Source of the DNA: Lentisphaera sp.
GTDB lineage: Bacteria; Verrucomicrobiota; Lentisphaeria; Victivallales; GWF2-50-93
Length of the DNA: 16,683 nucleotides
Assembly: GCA_020721745.1 (NCBI GenBank)
Contig: DYMC01000028.1
Coordinates: 1 to 16,683 of the forward strand
Direction of reading: 5' to 3'
Positions 1 through 6,358 of the stretch are shown piece after piece; positions within the stretch are counted from its first letter, which is position 1, and each line of letters opens with the position of its first letter. Both the position numbers and the translations under genes were made by a program. A model generated the notes under the pieces. That model ran no database searches, had not been told where the DNA came from, and saw only the letters and a program-made list of their open reading frames with translations.

Positions 1-59
1 ACACGTATGAAATCACGTGTTGCCATGCCCGCGAAATGAGTTTTGCAATTACCTCCCTG
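1..59 (-). repeat. Partial copy of the modular cloverleaf repeat, cut by the window edge
   Basis: Read on the minus strand, positions 55 to 1 match 2513-2566 with about three differences (two substitutions and one indel). They include the constant segment GCAAAACTC, TTTCGCGGGCAT and the arm-1 hairpin ACACGT / ACGTGT (1-6 with 15-20). The orientation is opposite to the copies at 2513-2684 and 11800-11903. The rest of the element lies outside the window. Confidence 0.85.
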
Positions 60-271
60 GAGAAGACCCCCTTCTTCGTCATGTCCGCGATTTTCGCAGT
101 CCTTGCGTTGTCGGCGCGCTCCGGCGGCATGCCCCCCTTGTCGGAATTCGGTGTTGGGAGGAGGCTTGGGGATGTCCCATTGATTGTTAAAATCCAAGAA
201 GGTGTGGTTCCCTTTTAACTTGTAATTTATTCCCCTTGATTTGTTTTTCAAATTTAAAAATGTGAGTGTTC
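60..271. other. Intergenic stretch without a gene I can support
   Basis: No convincing gene is visible. On the minus strand an ATG at 130, preceded by AAGGGGGGC, opens a frame that stays open to the window edge. It would start MPPERADNARTAKIADMTKK and run into the repeat copy. At least one other minus frame and a 60-codon plus frame (36-218) are also open here, so openness carries little weight. This could be a broken gene, an extension of the repeat element, or chance. Confidence 0.4.
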
Positions 272-340
272 TTTTGAGCCCTCCCCCTCCATTTGCGGGG
301 GGGGAATAAAACTCAAAAAAAAGTGAGTCGCGTGACCGCG
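272..340. repeat. Cluster of small inverted repeats downstream of xseA
   Basis: TTTTGAG at 272-278 pairs with CTCAAAA at 312-318, enclosing a C-rich tract (279-290) opposite eight G at 297-304. ACTCA at 311-315 pairs with TGAGT at 324-328, and CGCG-TGAC-CGCG lies at 329-340. On the minus strand there is a T8 run (322-315), so parts of this region may work as a transcription end for xseA. The overlapping stems cannot all form at once. Confidence 0.5.
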
Positions 341-341
341 T

Positions 342-371
342 TAGCCCGTTTTTCGCGCGAAAAACGGGCTA
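342..371 (-). terminator. 30-bp perfect palindrome overlapping the xseA stop; possible terminator
   Basis: Half-site TAGCCCGTTTTTCGC at 342-356 is mirrored exactly at 357-371, giving a 15-bp stem with no spacer. Its last three bases are the TAG stop of xseA. A T8 run follows on the minus strand but about 20 nt further on, so it is not a textbook intrinsic terminator. The core, five T then GC-rich bases then five A, resembles the palindrome inside arm 2 of the repeat at 2513-2684, so it may be a mobile palindromic module instead. Confidence 0.5.
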
Positions 372-1583
372 GGGTTCGTTCTTTCCTGAGACTGCCAGGT
401 CGAGCCTGCCTTTTGCGAGAATCGCAATGAGCTTGTCACCGGGGGACACGTCGCCGCTGTTGCCGACGACCGCGCCGTCGGCCTTTTTCTGAAGTATGGA
501 GTATCCTCTTTCGAGGACGTTGAATGGACTGAGGGCTGCGATTTTCGCGGAGAGGATATCGAGGGAGTTTTTTCTGGCCGAGAGGGTGTCTTCGATGCTG
601 TCGGCGAGCCTGCCGGTCAGATCGTCCAGAGTCTGCTGCTTGTCGCGGATGATGGAGAGCGGGTCGGAGAATATCCTGCTTGTTTTTAGTTCGGACAAGG
701 TGTAGCGGCGTTTTTCCAGATTCAGTCTGAGGGCCATTTCGGAGCGGCGTTTGAAGTCGGAGATGGTGGCCAGAAATTCGTCTTCGCGCGCGATGACCGC
801 TTCGGCGGCTGCGGTCGGGGTTGGCGCTCTCATGTCGGCGACGAAGTCGGCTATGGTGAAATCCACCTCGTGTCCGACGGCGCTGATCACTGGAATTGCG
901 CTGTCAGCGATGGTTCTGGCCAGGGTTTCCTCGTTGAAGGCCCATAGGTCCTCGATGCTTCCTCCTCCGCGCGTGATCACGATGACATCGGGGAATTTGT
1001 TTTCGTTGAAGAAGCGTATTCCGTCGGCGATCTGGACTTCCGCGCCTGCGCCCTGCACCGCGGCCGGATATATGCGTATGTGGAGATTCGGGAACCTATG
1101 GTTGATGACTTCGAGGAAATCCCTTATCGCCGCGCCGTCGGGGGATGTGACCACGCCTATGCGCAGAGGCAGGACAGGGATGGGCTTCTTGCGGGATTGG
1201 TCGAAGAGTCCTTCCTTCTGGAGTTTTGCCTTGAGCTCCTCGAATTTGAGGTGGAGGTCGCCCACGCCTTTCGGCCTGATCCTGACCGCGTTGAACTGGT
1301 ATTCGCCGCGGGGCTGATAGACGGAGATTCTGCCGAATGCCTCGACCATGCCGCCCTGCTGGAGGCGGAGCCTTCTGGCCTCGGCCGCGCCGTTGAAGAA
1401 TGTCGCCCTGATCTGGGAGTTCCTGTCCTTGAGGCTGAAATAGACATGCCCGGAACTGTGGATGGTCAGTCCGGAGATTTCGCCCTCGAGCCAGAGGCTG
1501 TAGGCGAAATTGGCCTCGATGAAGGCCTTCACCTCCGAGTTGAGTTCGGAGACTTTCCATATTTTAGGTGCCTGTCCCGGCAT
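369..1583 (-). CDS. xseA: Exodeoxyribonuclease VII large subunit
   Basis: The product is 404 aa (E. coli XseA is about 456). It is the catalytic subunit of exonuclease VII, which degrades single-stranded DNA into short oligonucleotides in the cytoplasm together with small XseB subunits. Residues 1-105 form the N-terminal OB-fold (EGEISGLTIHSSGHVYFSLK). The catalytic domain follows, with GVVTSPDGAAIRD (D155), RGGGSIEDLW (R205) and SAVGHEVDFTIADFVADMRA (H238, D241), the residues expected for this family. The C-terminus is rich in charged residues typical of the XseB-binding helical region and is somewhat short. The chosen ATG follows AGGAGG, which lies inside the last codons of the M50 gene, whose stop is 2 nt upstream, so the two are probably translationally coupled. 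An ATG further upstream at 1829 would only add sequence antisense in style to the M50 frame. No xseB is in the window. Confidence 0.95.
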   Translation of the reverse strand: MPGQAPKIWKVSELNSEVKAFIEANFAYSLWLEGEISGLTIHSSGHVYFSLKDRNSQIRATFFNGAAEARRLRLQQGGMVEAFGRISVYQPRGEYQFNAVRIRPKGVGDLHLKFEELKAKLQKEGLFDQSRKKPIPVLPLRIGVVTSPDGAAIRDFLEVINHRFPNLHIRIYPAAVQGAGAEVQIADGIRFFNENKFPDVIVITRGGGSIEDLWAFNEETLARTIADSAIPVISAVGHEVDFTIADFVADMRAPTPTAAAEAVIAREDEFLATISDFKRRSEMALRLNLEKRRYTLSELKTSRIFSDPLSIIRDKQQTLDDLTGRLADSIEDTLSARKNSLDILSAKIAALSPFNVLERGYSILQKKADGAVVGNSGDVSPGDKLIAILAKGRLDLAVSGKNEP

Positions 1584-1585
1584 TT

Positions 1586-2209
1586 TCAGATCAACCTCCT
1601 CATAAGGTCTATGGTCAGGCTGGCAACGTCCGCTCCGACATTGGACAGCCTTCCGAAAGAGAAGAAGGCGACGAGGAACACAATGAAGAATGCCGCGTTC
1701 TTGAATTCCGAATCGCGGTTGGCGAGCGACGGGAAGAAGTGCGACGCGACGCTGAAGCCGTCGAGAGGAGGGACCGGAAGCATATTGAATGCGAAGAGGA
1801 CAAAATTGAGGACTGCTCCGGTGCCGCACACTATCACCACCCCGTTAGAGAGTCTTCCGGCCTCTCGGAGCGCGGCTATGACCAGGCAGAAGAGGAGGAA
1901 GAGGAGGATGTTCGAGAAGGGGCCGGCGAAGCTGACCAGCGCATCGCTGTATCTGTTCCGCATCCTGGTCGGATTGACAGGGGTGGCTCCGAAGGATATT
2001 CCCATTATCAGAAGCAGAACGATGGGCATGACGCCCATCTGCACGAGAGGGTTCAGCGTCAGATGCCCTCTCTCCGCCGCAGTCCTGTCGCCTTGCCAGA
2101 GCGCGGCGACAGCATGGAAGAATTCGTGGACACAGACCGAGAATATGACAAGGAATACCCAGAGGAAATATCCCTTGGGGTCGCTGAAGAGCATAGATAT
2201 GAACGGCAT
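1586..2209 (-). CDS. M50-family (site-2 protease-like) integral membrane metalloprotease
   Basis: The product is 207 aa. It has the zinc motif HEFFH at 28-32 inside a first transmembrane helix (about 13-36), followed by GHLTLNP (48-54) and the third ligand motif NMLPVPPLDG at 142-151 (Asp150). Five or so hydrophobic segments are visible (13-36, 58-75, 98-113, 128-146, 172-185). This is the compact, PDZ-less M50 type often annotated as site-2 protease family protein. Such enzymes cut substrate transmembrane segments, and no substrate can be inferred here. The start at 2209 has AAGGA 7 nt upstream. An in-frame ATG at 2266 would add 19 residues read through an inverted-repeat element, so I reject it. 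The gene is followed directly by xseA in a two-gene unit. Confidence 0.9.
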   Translation of the reverse strand: MPFISMLFSDPKGYFLWVFLVIFSVCVHEFFHAVAALWQGDRTAAERGHLTLNPLVQMGVMPIVLLLIMGISFGATPVNPTRMRNRYSDALVSFAGPFSNILLFLLFCLVIAALREAGRLSNGVVIVCGTGAVLNFVLFAFNMLPVPPLDGFSVASHFFPSLANRDSEFKNAAFFIVFLVAFFSFGRLSNVGADVASLTIDLMRRLI

Positions 2210-2241
2210 CTTGAAATCCTTGTTGGTTCGCGGGACGATTG

Positions 2242-2407
2242 GTAAATATTCACTGAACCCCGTCATTCCAGTGAATATTTACTTAAACAAAATGCAAAAA
2301 CAATGCTTTATCGCATCAGACGCAATGTGTTTGGGCCATTCCAGCCCGTTTTTGCATTTTGTGCACGTAAGAGTTCAGTAAAATGACGGGGTTTACTGAA
2401 CTCTTAT
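2242..2407. repeat. 166-bp element of three successive perfect inverted repeats with complementary outer loops
   Basis: Stem 1 is GTAAATATTCACTG (2242-2255) with its exact complement at 2269-2282. Stem 2 is ACAAAATGCAAAAAC (2287-2301) with its complement at 2348-2362, enclosing a smaller GGGC/GCCC hairpin. Stem 3 is TAAGAGTTCAGTAAA (2368-2382) with its complement at 2392-2406. The loop of stem 1 contains CCCCGTCAT (2258-2266), the exact complement of the stem 3 loop ATGACGGGG (2383-2391). The flanks also align as a 17-of-19 inverted repeat (TTCACTGAACCCCGTCATT). It sits upstream of the M50 gene and is not coding. Confidence 0.9.
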
Positions 2408-2464
2408 GACGATTGTCTCCAGTAATCTAGCATGCCCCGGGCAATTAGCGACATGACACCGTGG

Positions 2465-2479
2465 ACAAAATGCAAAAAC
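2465..2479 (+). repeat. Third copy of ACAAAATGCAAAAAC
   Basis: This is an exact direct repeat of the left arm of stem 2 in the element at 2242-2407. It is followed by CTTGCAATTTCGCGGATGCC, which faintly resembles the reversed scaffold of the modular repeat next door. It may be a remnant of an older insertion in the gap at 2408-2512, where I see nothing else. Confidence 0.6.
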
Positions 2480-2512
2480 CTTGCAATTTCGCGGATGCCC
2501 GCAATATTTGAA

Positions 2513-2684
2513 GAGGTAATGGCAAAACTCTTTTCGCGGGCATGCAACACGTGATTTCATACGTGTCAAGAGCATGCCCCTCCACGCCGATTTTTGCGAA
2601 AAATCGGCGTAAAAATGGAGGGACGCGGTTTTGCCTGCGGCAAGCGTCGCTTCGCTCGGCAAGGCACGTCCGGAGTTTTGCAAT
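2513..2684 (+). repeat. Full copy of the modular cloverleaf repeat, long form
   Basis: The outer stem is GCAAAACTC (2522-2530) with GAGTTTTGC (2673-2681). Arm 1 is GGGCATGC / GCATGCCC (2538-2545, 2572-2579) enclosing a second hairpin ACACGT / ACGTGT. Arm 2 is CCTCC / GGAGG enclosing a perfect 27-nt palindrome (2584-2610, half-site ACGCCGATTTTT around GCG). Arm 3 is GGACG (2621-2625) / CGTCC (2667-2671), enclosing TTGCC / GGCAA and then AGCG / CGCT. The scaffold matches 11800-11903 closely, but each of the three arm tips carries a different insert. It ends 30 bp before zwf. Confidence 0.9.
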
Positions 2685-2714
2685 TGGCTCTGAAGAAAAA
2701 AAAAGGTGATGATC

Positions 2715-4244
2715 ATGAAGAGTGTTTCTCCAATATGCGCGGAAACCGCACCAGGCCCCTGTTCCATCGTGATATTCGGGGCTTCCGGGGATCTCGCCGC
2801 GAGAAAGCTGATTCCCGCTCTTTTCAGACTCTTCGAGCGCGACCTGATGCCGGAGAGTTTCCTGGTCTTGGGCTGTGCGCGCAGCGCGATGTCGGACGAG
2901 GAATTCCGCTCCAGGATGCGCGGGGCGCTCTCATCCGCAGGCATATCGGTGCCGAAGAAACTTTCCGACCTGTTCTTCTCGAATGTGAAGTATGTGAGCG
3001 GGGACTATTCGGACAAGGCCACCTACGCGAGGATAGAGCAGGAGCTGTCCGCGTTCGAGAAATCGTCGGCCGTGTCCGGGAGGCTATTCTACCTCTCGAT
3101 TCCGCCGTCGGTCTTCGAGCAGGTTCTCCAGATGCTTGGCGAGAATGGACTGGTGCAGGAGGACTACGACGGGATTCCGTGGCGCAGGGTCGTGATAGAG
3201 AAGCCTTTCGGAAGGGACAGCTCCAGCGCGGCCGATCTCGAACGCCATCTTTCCTCAACGCTGAAGGAGAGGCAGATATACAGGATAGACCACTACCTGG
3301 GCAAGGACACGGTCCAGAACATCCTTATGATGAGGTTTGCCAACACCGTGTTCGAACCAGTCTGGAACAACAGATACATTGACAGCGTGCAGATATCGGT
3401 CGCGGAGTCCATCGGGGTCGAGCACAGGGCCGGATATTTCGACAAGACGGGGCTTCTGAGGGATATGTTCCAGAACCACATCCTGCAGCTTCTATCGCTG
3501 GTGGCGATGGAGCCGCCGTCCTCTTTCGAGTCGGAGCGTATAAGGGACGAAAAGGCGAAGCTGCTGAATTCGCTGAGGCCTTTTCCAGCCGATCCGTCCG
3601 AGCTGTCGAGACTGATAATCCGCGGACAATATTCGTCCGGCTCGGTGAACGGGAAGCTGTTTCCGGCCTATCGCGACGAGCCTGGGGTTCCGAAGGACTC
3701 GATCACCGAGACCTATGTGGCGGGGAAGTTCCACATAGACAACTGGCGCTGGAACGGGGTTCACTTCCACATGCGCTCCGGGAAGAGGCTGTCCAGGAGG
3801 ATAAGCGAGGTGGCGATAAGGTTCAAGCAGATTCCCCATTCGATATTCGGTTTCTTTGGCGCTGGAGAGATAGCAAGGAACGAACTGATATTGAGGATAC
3901 AGCCGGACGAGGGATTTTCGCTGAAGATAAACGCGAAGAAACCGGGCTCGAAGTTCTGCATGGGAGAGGTGGACATGGATTTCAAATATCGGGACCTTGG
4001 CGCACCAGTGGCGGAGGCCTACGAGAGGCTTCTTCTGGACACGATGCAAGGCGACTCCACGCTGTTCATCAGGAAGGACTGCATACAGCTTTCCTGGGCC
4101 TTCCTCGACCCCGTGCTCAAAGCTTGGGAGGACAGGGGCAATCTGTCCTCGAACAAGCTGTATTTCTATCCGGCGTGCTCCGACGGGCCGGAGGAGTCCA
4201 GGACAATTTTCGGAAGCGAAACATCGTCCTGGCGCGACCTATAG
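2715..4244 (+). CDS. zwf: Glucose-6-phosphate 1-dehydrogenase
   Basis: The product is 509 aa, the usual length for bacterial G6PD. It oxidises glucose 6-phosphate to 6-phosphogluconolactone with NAD(P)+, the entry step of the oxidative pentose-phosphate or Entner-Doudoroff route, in the cytoplasm. The N-terminal Rossmann motif is FGASGDLAARKL (21-32), and EKPFGRD is at 162-168. The active-site signature RIDHYLGK is at 190-197, followed by Asp where the family pattern normally has Glu, Gln or Lys. MFQNHILQLL at 251-260 supplies the catalytic His255. The start at 2715 has AAGGTG about 6 nt upstream. A GTG at 2706 and an ATG at 2709 are in frame but overlap that site. pgl and gnd are not adjacent. 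The gene converges on ilvB. Confidence 0.97.
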   Translation: MKSVSPICAETAPGPCSIVIFGASGDLAARKLIPALFRLFERDLMPESFLVLGCARSAMSDEEFRSRMRGALSSAGISVPKKLSDLFFSNVKYVSGDYSDKATYARIEQELSAFEKSSAVSGRLFYLSIPPSVFEQVLQMLGENGLVQEDYDGIPWRRVVIEKPFGRDSSSAADLERHLSSTLKERQIYRIDHYLGKDTVQNILMMRFANTVFEPVWNNRYIDSVQISVAESIGVEHRAGYFDKTGLLRDMFQNHILQLLSLVAMEPPSSFESERIRDEKAKLLNSLRPFPADPSELSRLIIRGQYSSGSVNGKLFPAYRDEPGVPKDSITETYVAGKFHIDNWRWNGVHFHMRSGKRLSRRISEVAIRFKQIPHSIFGFFGAGEIARNELILRIQPDEGFSLKINAKKPGSKFCMGEVDMDFKYRDLGAPVAEAYERLLLDTMQGDSTLFIRKDCIQLSWAFLDPVLKAWEDRGNLSSNKLYFYPACSDGPEESRTIFGSETSSWRDL

Positions 4245-4272
4245 ACAGGGGTCTGCCCCGAAAAGCTTCCAT

Positions 4273-4299
4273 GTTCCCCTATGGGGGACATTGTTTATT
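4273..4299 (+). terminator. Likely intrinsic terminator of zwf, possibly shared with ilvB
   Basis: GTTCCCC-TAT-GGGGGAC (4273-4289) forms a 7-bp stem with one G-T pair and is followed by the T-rich tail TTGTTTATT (4291-4299). It lies between the convergent stops of zwf (4244) and ilvB (4295), so the same stem could also end minus-strand transcription, although no long U-run follows on that side. Confidence 0.6.
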
Positions 4300-6001
4300 C
4301 CACGATGATATCGGTGTGGTTTTTCCCCGGCGGTATCATCGGGAGCACGTGCTCCTGGTATGCGACATGGATGTCGAGCAGATAGGGCCCGTCGGTGGCT
4401 ATCATCTCGCGTATGGCGTCCTCGACTTCATCCATGCGGTAGACCTCCCTTCCTGGTATTCCGTATCCCTCCGCGATCTTGATGAAATCCGGGTAGGGGC
4501 GTGCAACCCTGCTGTTCCTCATGTCCGTGTTTCCACGCCGGCTTCCGTAGAACCTGTCCTCCCACTGTGCGACCATCCCAAGATGCTGGTTGTTCATTAT
4601 CATCATCTTGACTCCGATCTGTTCAGCGTGGATGGTCCCGAGCTCCTGGATGTTCATCTGGAAGCTGCCGTCGCCGTCTATCTCGACGACCAGCTCGTCC
4701 GGGCATGCGACCTTGACTCCCATGGATGACGGGAGTCCGAAGCCCATGGCGCCAAGGCCGCCCGAGCTTATGAACTGCCTTGGGCGTTTGAAATTGTAGT
4801 ATTGTCCGGCCCACATCTGGTGCTGGCCGACGCCAGTGACGATTATCGCATCGCCCTTGGTGATCTCGTAGAGCCTCTCGATGACGAAGGGCGTGTGCAG
4901 CTTCCCGTCGTTCGCGTATCTGAGCGGGAACTCCCTGCGCCATTCGGCTATCTGCGAATGCCACGCCTTGTAGGCGCGTCTGAGCGGGGCCTTGTTGAGC
5001 TTTCCGAGGACTTCGCGCGCGTCCGCGACCACGCCGATGTCCGCGACGATGTTCTTGTTTATCTCCGAGGGGTCTATGTCTATGTGGACTATCCTCGCGC
5101 CTTTTGCGAAGGAGGCGGCAGGGCCGGTGACCCTGTCGCTGAATCGCGCACCGACGGCTATGAGCAGGTCGGAGAGGTTTGCCGCCCTGTTGGCGTAGAC
5201 GGTTCCGTGCATTCCGAGCCACTTCAGGGAGAGCGGATGCTCCTCGGGGAAGGCCCCGATTCCCATGAAGCTGGTGACCACCGGTATGTTGTATGATTCC
5301 GCGAATTTCGCAAGTTCCCTCGATGCTCCGGAGGCGATGACCCCGCCGCCGGCGTATATGCATGGTCTCTCGCAGTGTGATATTGCGTCGCGGATTTTTG
5401 CGATTTCGGACTCTGTCGCATGCCTCTGGCTCTGGTGGTAGGCCCTTGGTATGTGCCTCGCGGGGAAAACCGGAACGCAAAGCTGCTGCTGTATGTTCTT
5501 CGGTATGTCAATGAGCACCGGGCCGGGCCTGCCGCTGTTCGCGATATGGAAGGCCTCCGCAAAAATCGCGGGAAGCTCTGACGCGTCCAGGACAAGATAG
5601 CTGTGCTTGCATATAGGACGGGTCATGCCGATTATGTCCGTCTCCTGGAATGCGTTCTTGCCGATCAGTGTCGAGGGGACCTGCCCGGTGATCGCGACAA
5701 GCGGTATGGAATCCATGTATGCGTCTGTTATTCCTGTGAGCAGGTTCGTCGCACCCGGGCCGCTTGTGGCCATGCAGACTCCCGTCTTGCCGGTGGCCCT
5801 TGCGAAAGCCGCGGCGGCGAACGCCCCTCCCTGTTCGTGTCTGGGAAGTATCACCCTTATTCCCGAATCCCTCATCGCCTGGTGCAGCTCCATCGAGGTG
5901 CCGCCCGGATACGCGAAGATTACTTCGACTCCGGCCCGCTTCAGGCACTCGATGGCTATGTATGACCCCTTCATCTCTTCATCTTTTCTTTTTGCATGCA
6001 T
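4295..6001 (-). CDS. ilvB: Acetolactate synthase, large (catalytic) subunit
   Basis: The product is 568 aa and ThDP-dependent. It condenses two pyruvates, or pyruvate with 2-oxobutyrate, in the first common step of valine, leucine and isoleucine synthesis. The N-terminal ThDP-PYR domain has FAYPGGTSMELH (29-40) and the catalytic Glu56 in PRHEQGGAFAA. The central FAD-type domain spans about 195-340. The C-terminal domain has GDGSFQMN (443-450) to NN (470-471), the ThDP/Mg motif. The start at 6001 has GAGG 8 nt upstream. An ATG at 6058 would add 19 residues and has no ribosome site, while an ATG at 5974 is a weaker alternative. The small regulatory subunit (ilvN/ilvH), usually next door, is absent here. 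The first motif departs from the common FGYPGGA form, as I would expect for some PVC-type sequences (from memory). Confidence 0.95.
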   Translation of the reverse strand: MHAKRKDEEMKGSYIAIECLKRAGVEVIFAYPGGTSMELHQAMRDSGIRVILPRHEQGGAFAAAAFARATGKTGVCMATSGPGATNLLTGITDAYMDSIPLVAITGQVPSTLIGKNAFQETDIIGMTRPICKHSYLVLDASELPAIFAEAFHIANSGRPGPVLIDIPKNIQQQLCVPVFPARHIPRAYHQSQRHATESEIAKIRDAISHCERPCIYAGGGVIASGASRELAKFAESYNIPVVTSFMGIGAFPEEHPLSLKWLGMHGTVYANRAANLSDLLIAVGARFSDRVTGPAASFAKGARIVHIDIDPSEINKNIVADIGVVADAREVLGKLNKAPLRRAYKAWHSQIAEWRREFPLRYANDGKLHTPFVIERLYEITKGDAIIVTGVGQHQMWAGQYYNFKRPRQFISSGGLGAMGFGLPSSMGVKVACPDELVVEIDGDGSFQMNIQELGTIHAEQIGVKMMIMNNQHLGMVAQWEDRFYGSRRGNTDMRNSRVARPYPDFIKIAEGYGIPGREVYRMDEVEDAIREMIATDGPYLLDIHVAYQEHVLPMIPPGKNHTDIIVE

Positions 6002-6061
6002 CTTTTTTTCCTCGGGAATTTTAATGTCTGGATTTCGTTGACGTATTGAATGCTTCACTTT

Positions 6062-6182
6062 GGGACGGCCGCTTGGAAATGCTGTTCTGTCTTGTGGTGC
6101 TGGATTTCCCGGCGGGGAAGAGGTCTTAGAGCAGGAGAAGAGACCCCGGAGCGGCCGGTAGCGGCCCCGCCGGGCTGAGCAC
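6062..6182 (-). promoter_or_regulatory. Structured ilvB leader with alternative hairpins; candidate attenuator
   Basis: The minus-strand transcript upstream of ilvB contains a long stem, CCCGGCGGGG (6108-6117 on the plus strand) with CCCCGCCGGG (6165-6174), extended outside by GTGCT / AGCAC (6097-6101, 6178-6182). Inside it lie two hairpins: GGTCT / AGACC (6122-6126, 6141-6145) and GGCCG / CGGCC (6153-6157, 6162-6166). A competing pairing exists between 6150-6157 and 6066-6073 (AGCGGCCG with CGGCCGCT), which would break the second hairpin. I see no U-run, so a Rho-independent terminator is not evident. Control at translation or by Rho remains possible. Confidence 0.55.
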
Positions 6183-6218
6183 GGCGACGAAAATTCTCTT
6201 CGGACGATTGCAGTTCAT
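6126..6218 (-). CDS. Candidate ilv leader peptide with terminal leucine run
   Basis: This is a 30-codon frame beginning MNCNRPKRIFVAVLSPAG and ending in Ser followed by four consecutive leucine codons (CTT CTC CTG CTC, 6140-6129) just before TAA. Its ATG lies about 25 nt after the expected transcription start of the promoter at 6250-6277 and upstream of the hairpins of the ilvB leader. Leader peptides rich in the end-product amino acids are known for ilv and leu attenuators. The ribosome site is weak (only GAG 8 nt upstream), and a frame this short can be open by chance, so this is an inference from position and leucine content. Confidence 0.5.
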   Translation of the reverse strand: MNCNRPKRIFVAVLSPAGPLPAAPGSLLLL

Positions 6219-6249
6219 TTATGATGCTCGATTATCTATTTCAAGCCCG

Positions 6250-6277
6250 AATATAGCATGCCGGGAAGATATATCAA
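6250..6277 (-). promoter_or_regulatory. Sigma70-like promoter for ilvB
   Basis: Reading the minus strand, TTGATA (6277-6272) is separated by 16 nt from TATATT (6255-6250). It points at the leader peptide and ilvB, with a predicted start near 6243. Confidence 0.6.
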
Positions 6278-6358
6278 GCGTGTTTTTTTTATTTCGAGCT
6301 CGATTGTGGTGTCAGACGATGTAGAGTATGGGATTGTCCAAACCAAGGGGAAAATCAA

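Noticed and set aside
36..218. 60-codon plus-strand frame at the window start
   Set aside because: It overlaps the inverted repeat copy, has no clear ribosome site, and other frames are equally open.
1584..1829. Upstream extension of xseA
   Set aside because: It overlaps the M50 gene in another frame. The start at 1583 has AGGAGG and fits the normal N-terminus of XseA.
2210..2266. N-terminal extension of the M50 protease
   Set aside because: It would be read from an inverted-repeat element. The start at 2209 has AAGGA at good spacing.
1080..2381. 433-codon plus-strand frame over xseA and the M50 gene
   Set aside because: It is antisense to two well-supported genes and runs into the inverted-repeat element. 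No recognisable motif.
2242..2684. Insertion sequence
   Set aside because: Inverted repeats are plentiful, but there is no transposase frame and I could not identify target-site duplications.
6002..6058. N-terminal extension of ilvB
   Set aside because: No ribosome site before 6058, whereas 6001 has GAGG at 8 nt and matches the family length.
6062..6182. Possible tRNA because of the cloverleaf-like nested stems
   Set aside because: There is no acceptor stem, no T-loop GTTCGAAT-type sequence and no CCA. The position before ilvB fits a leader better.
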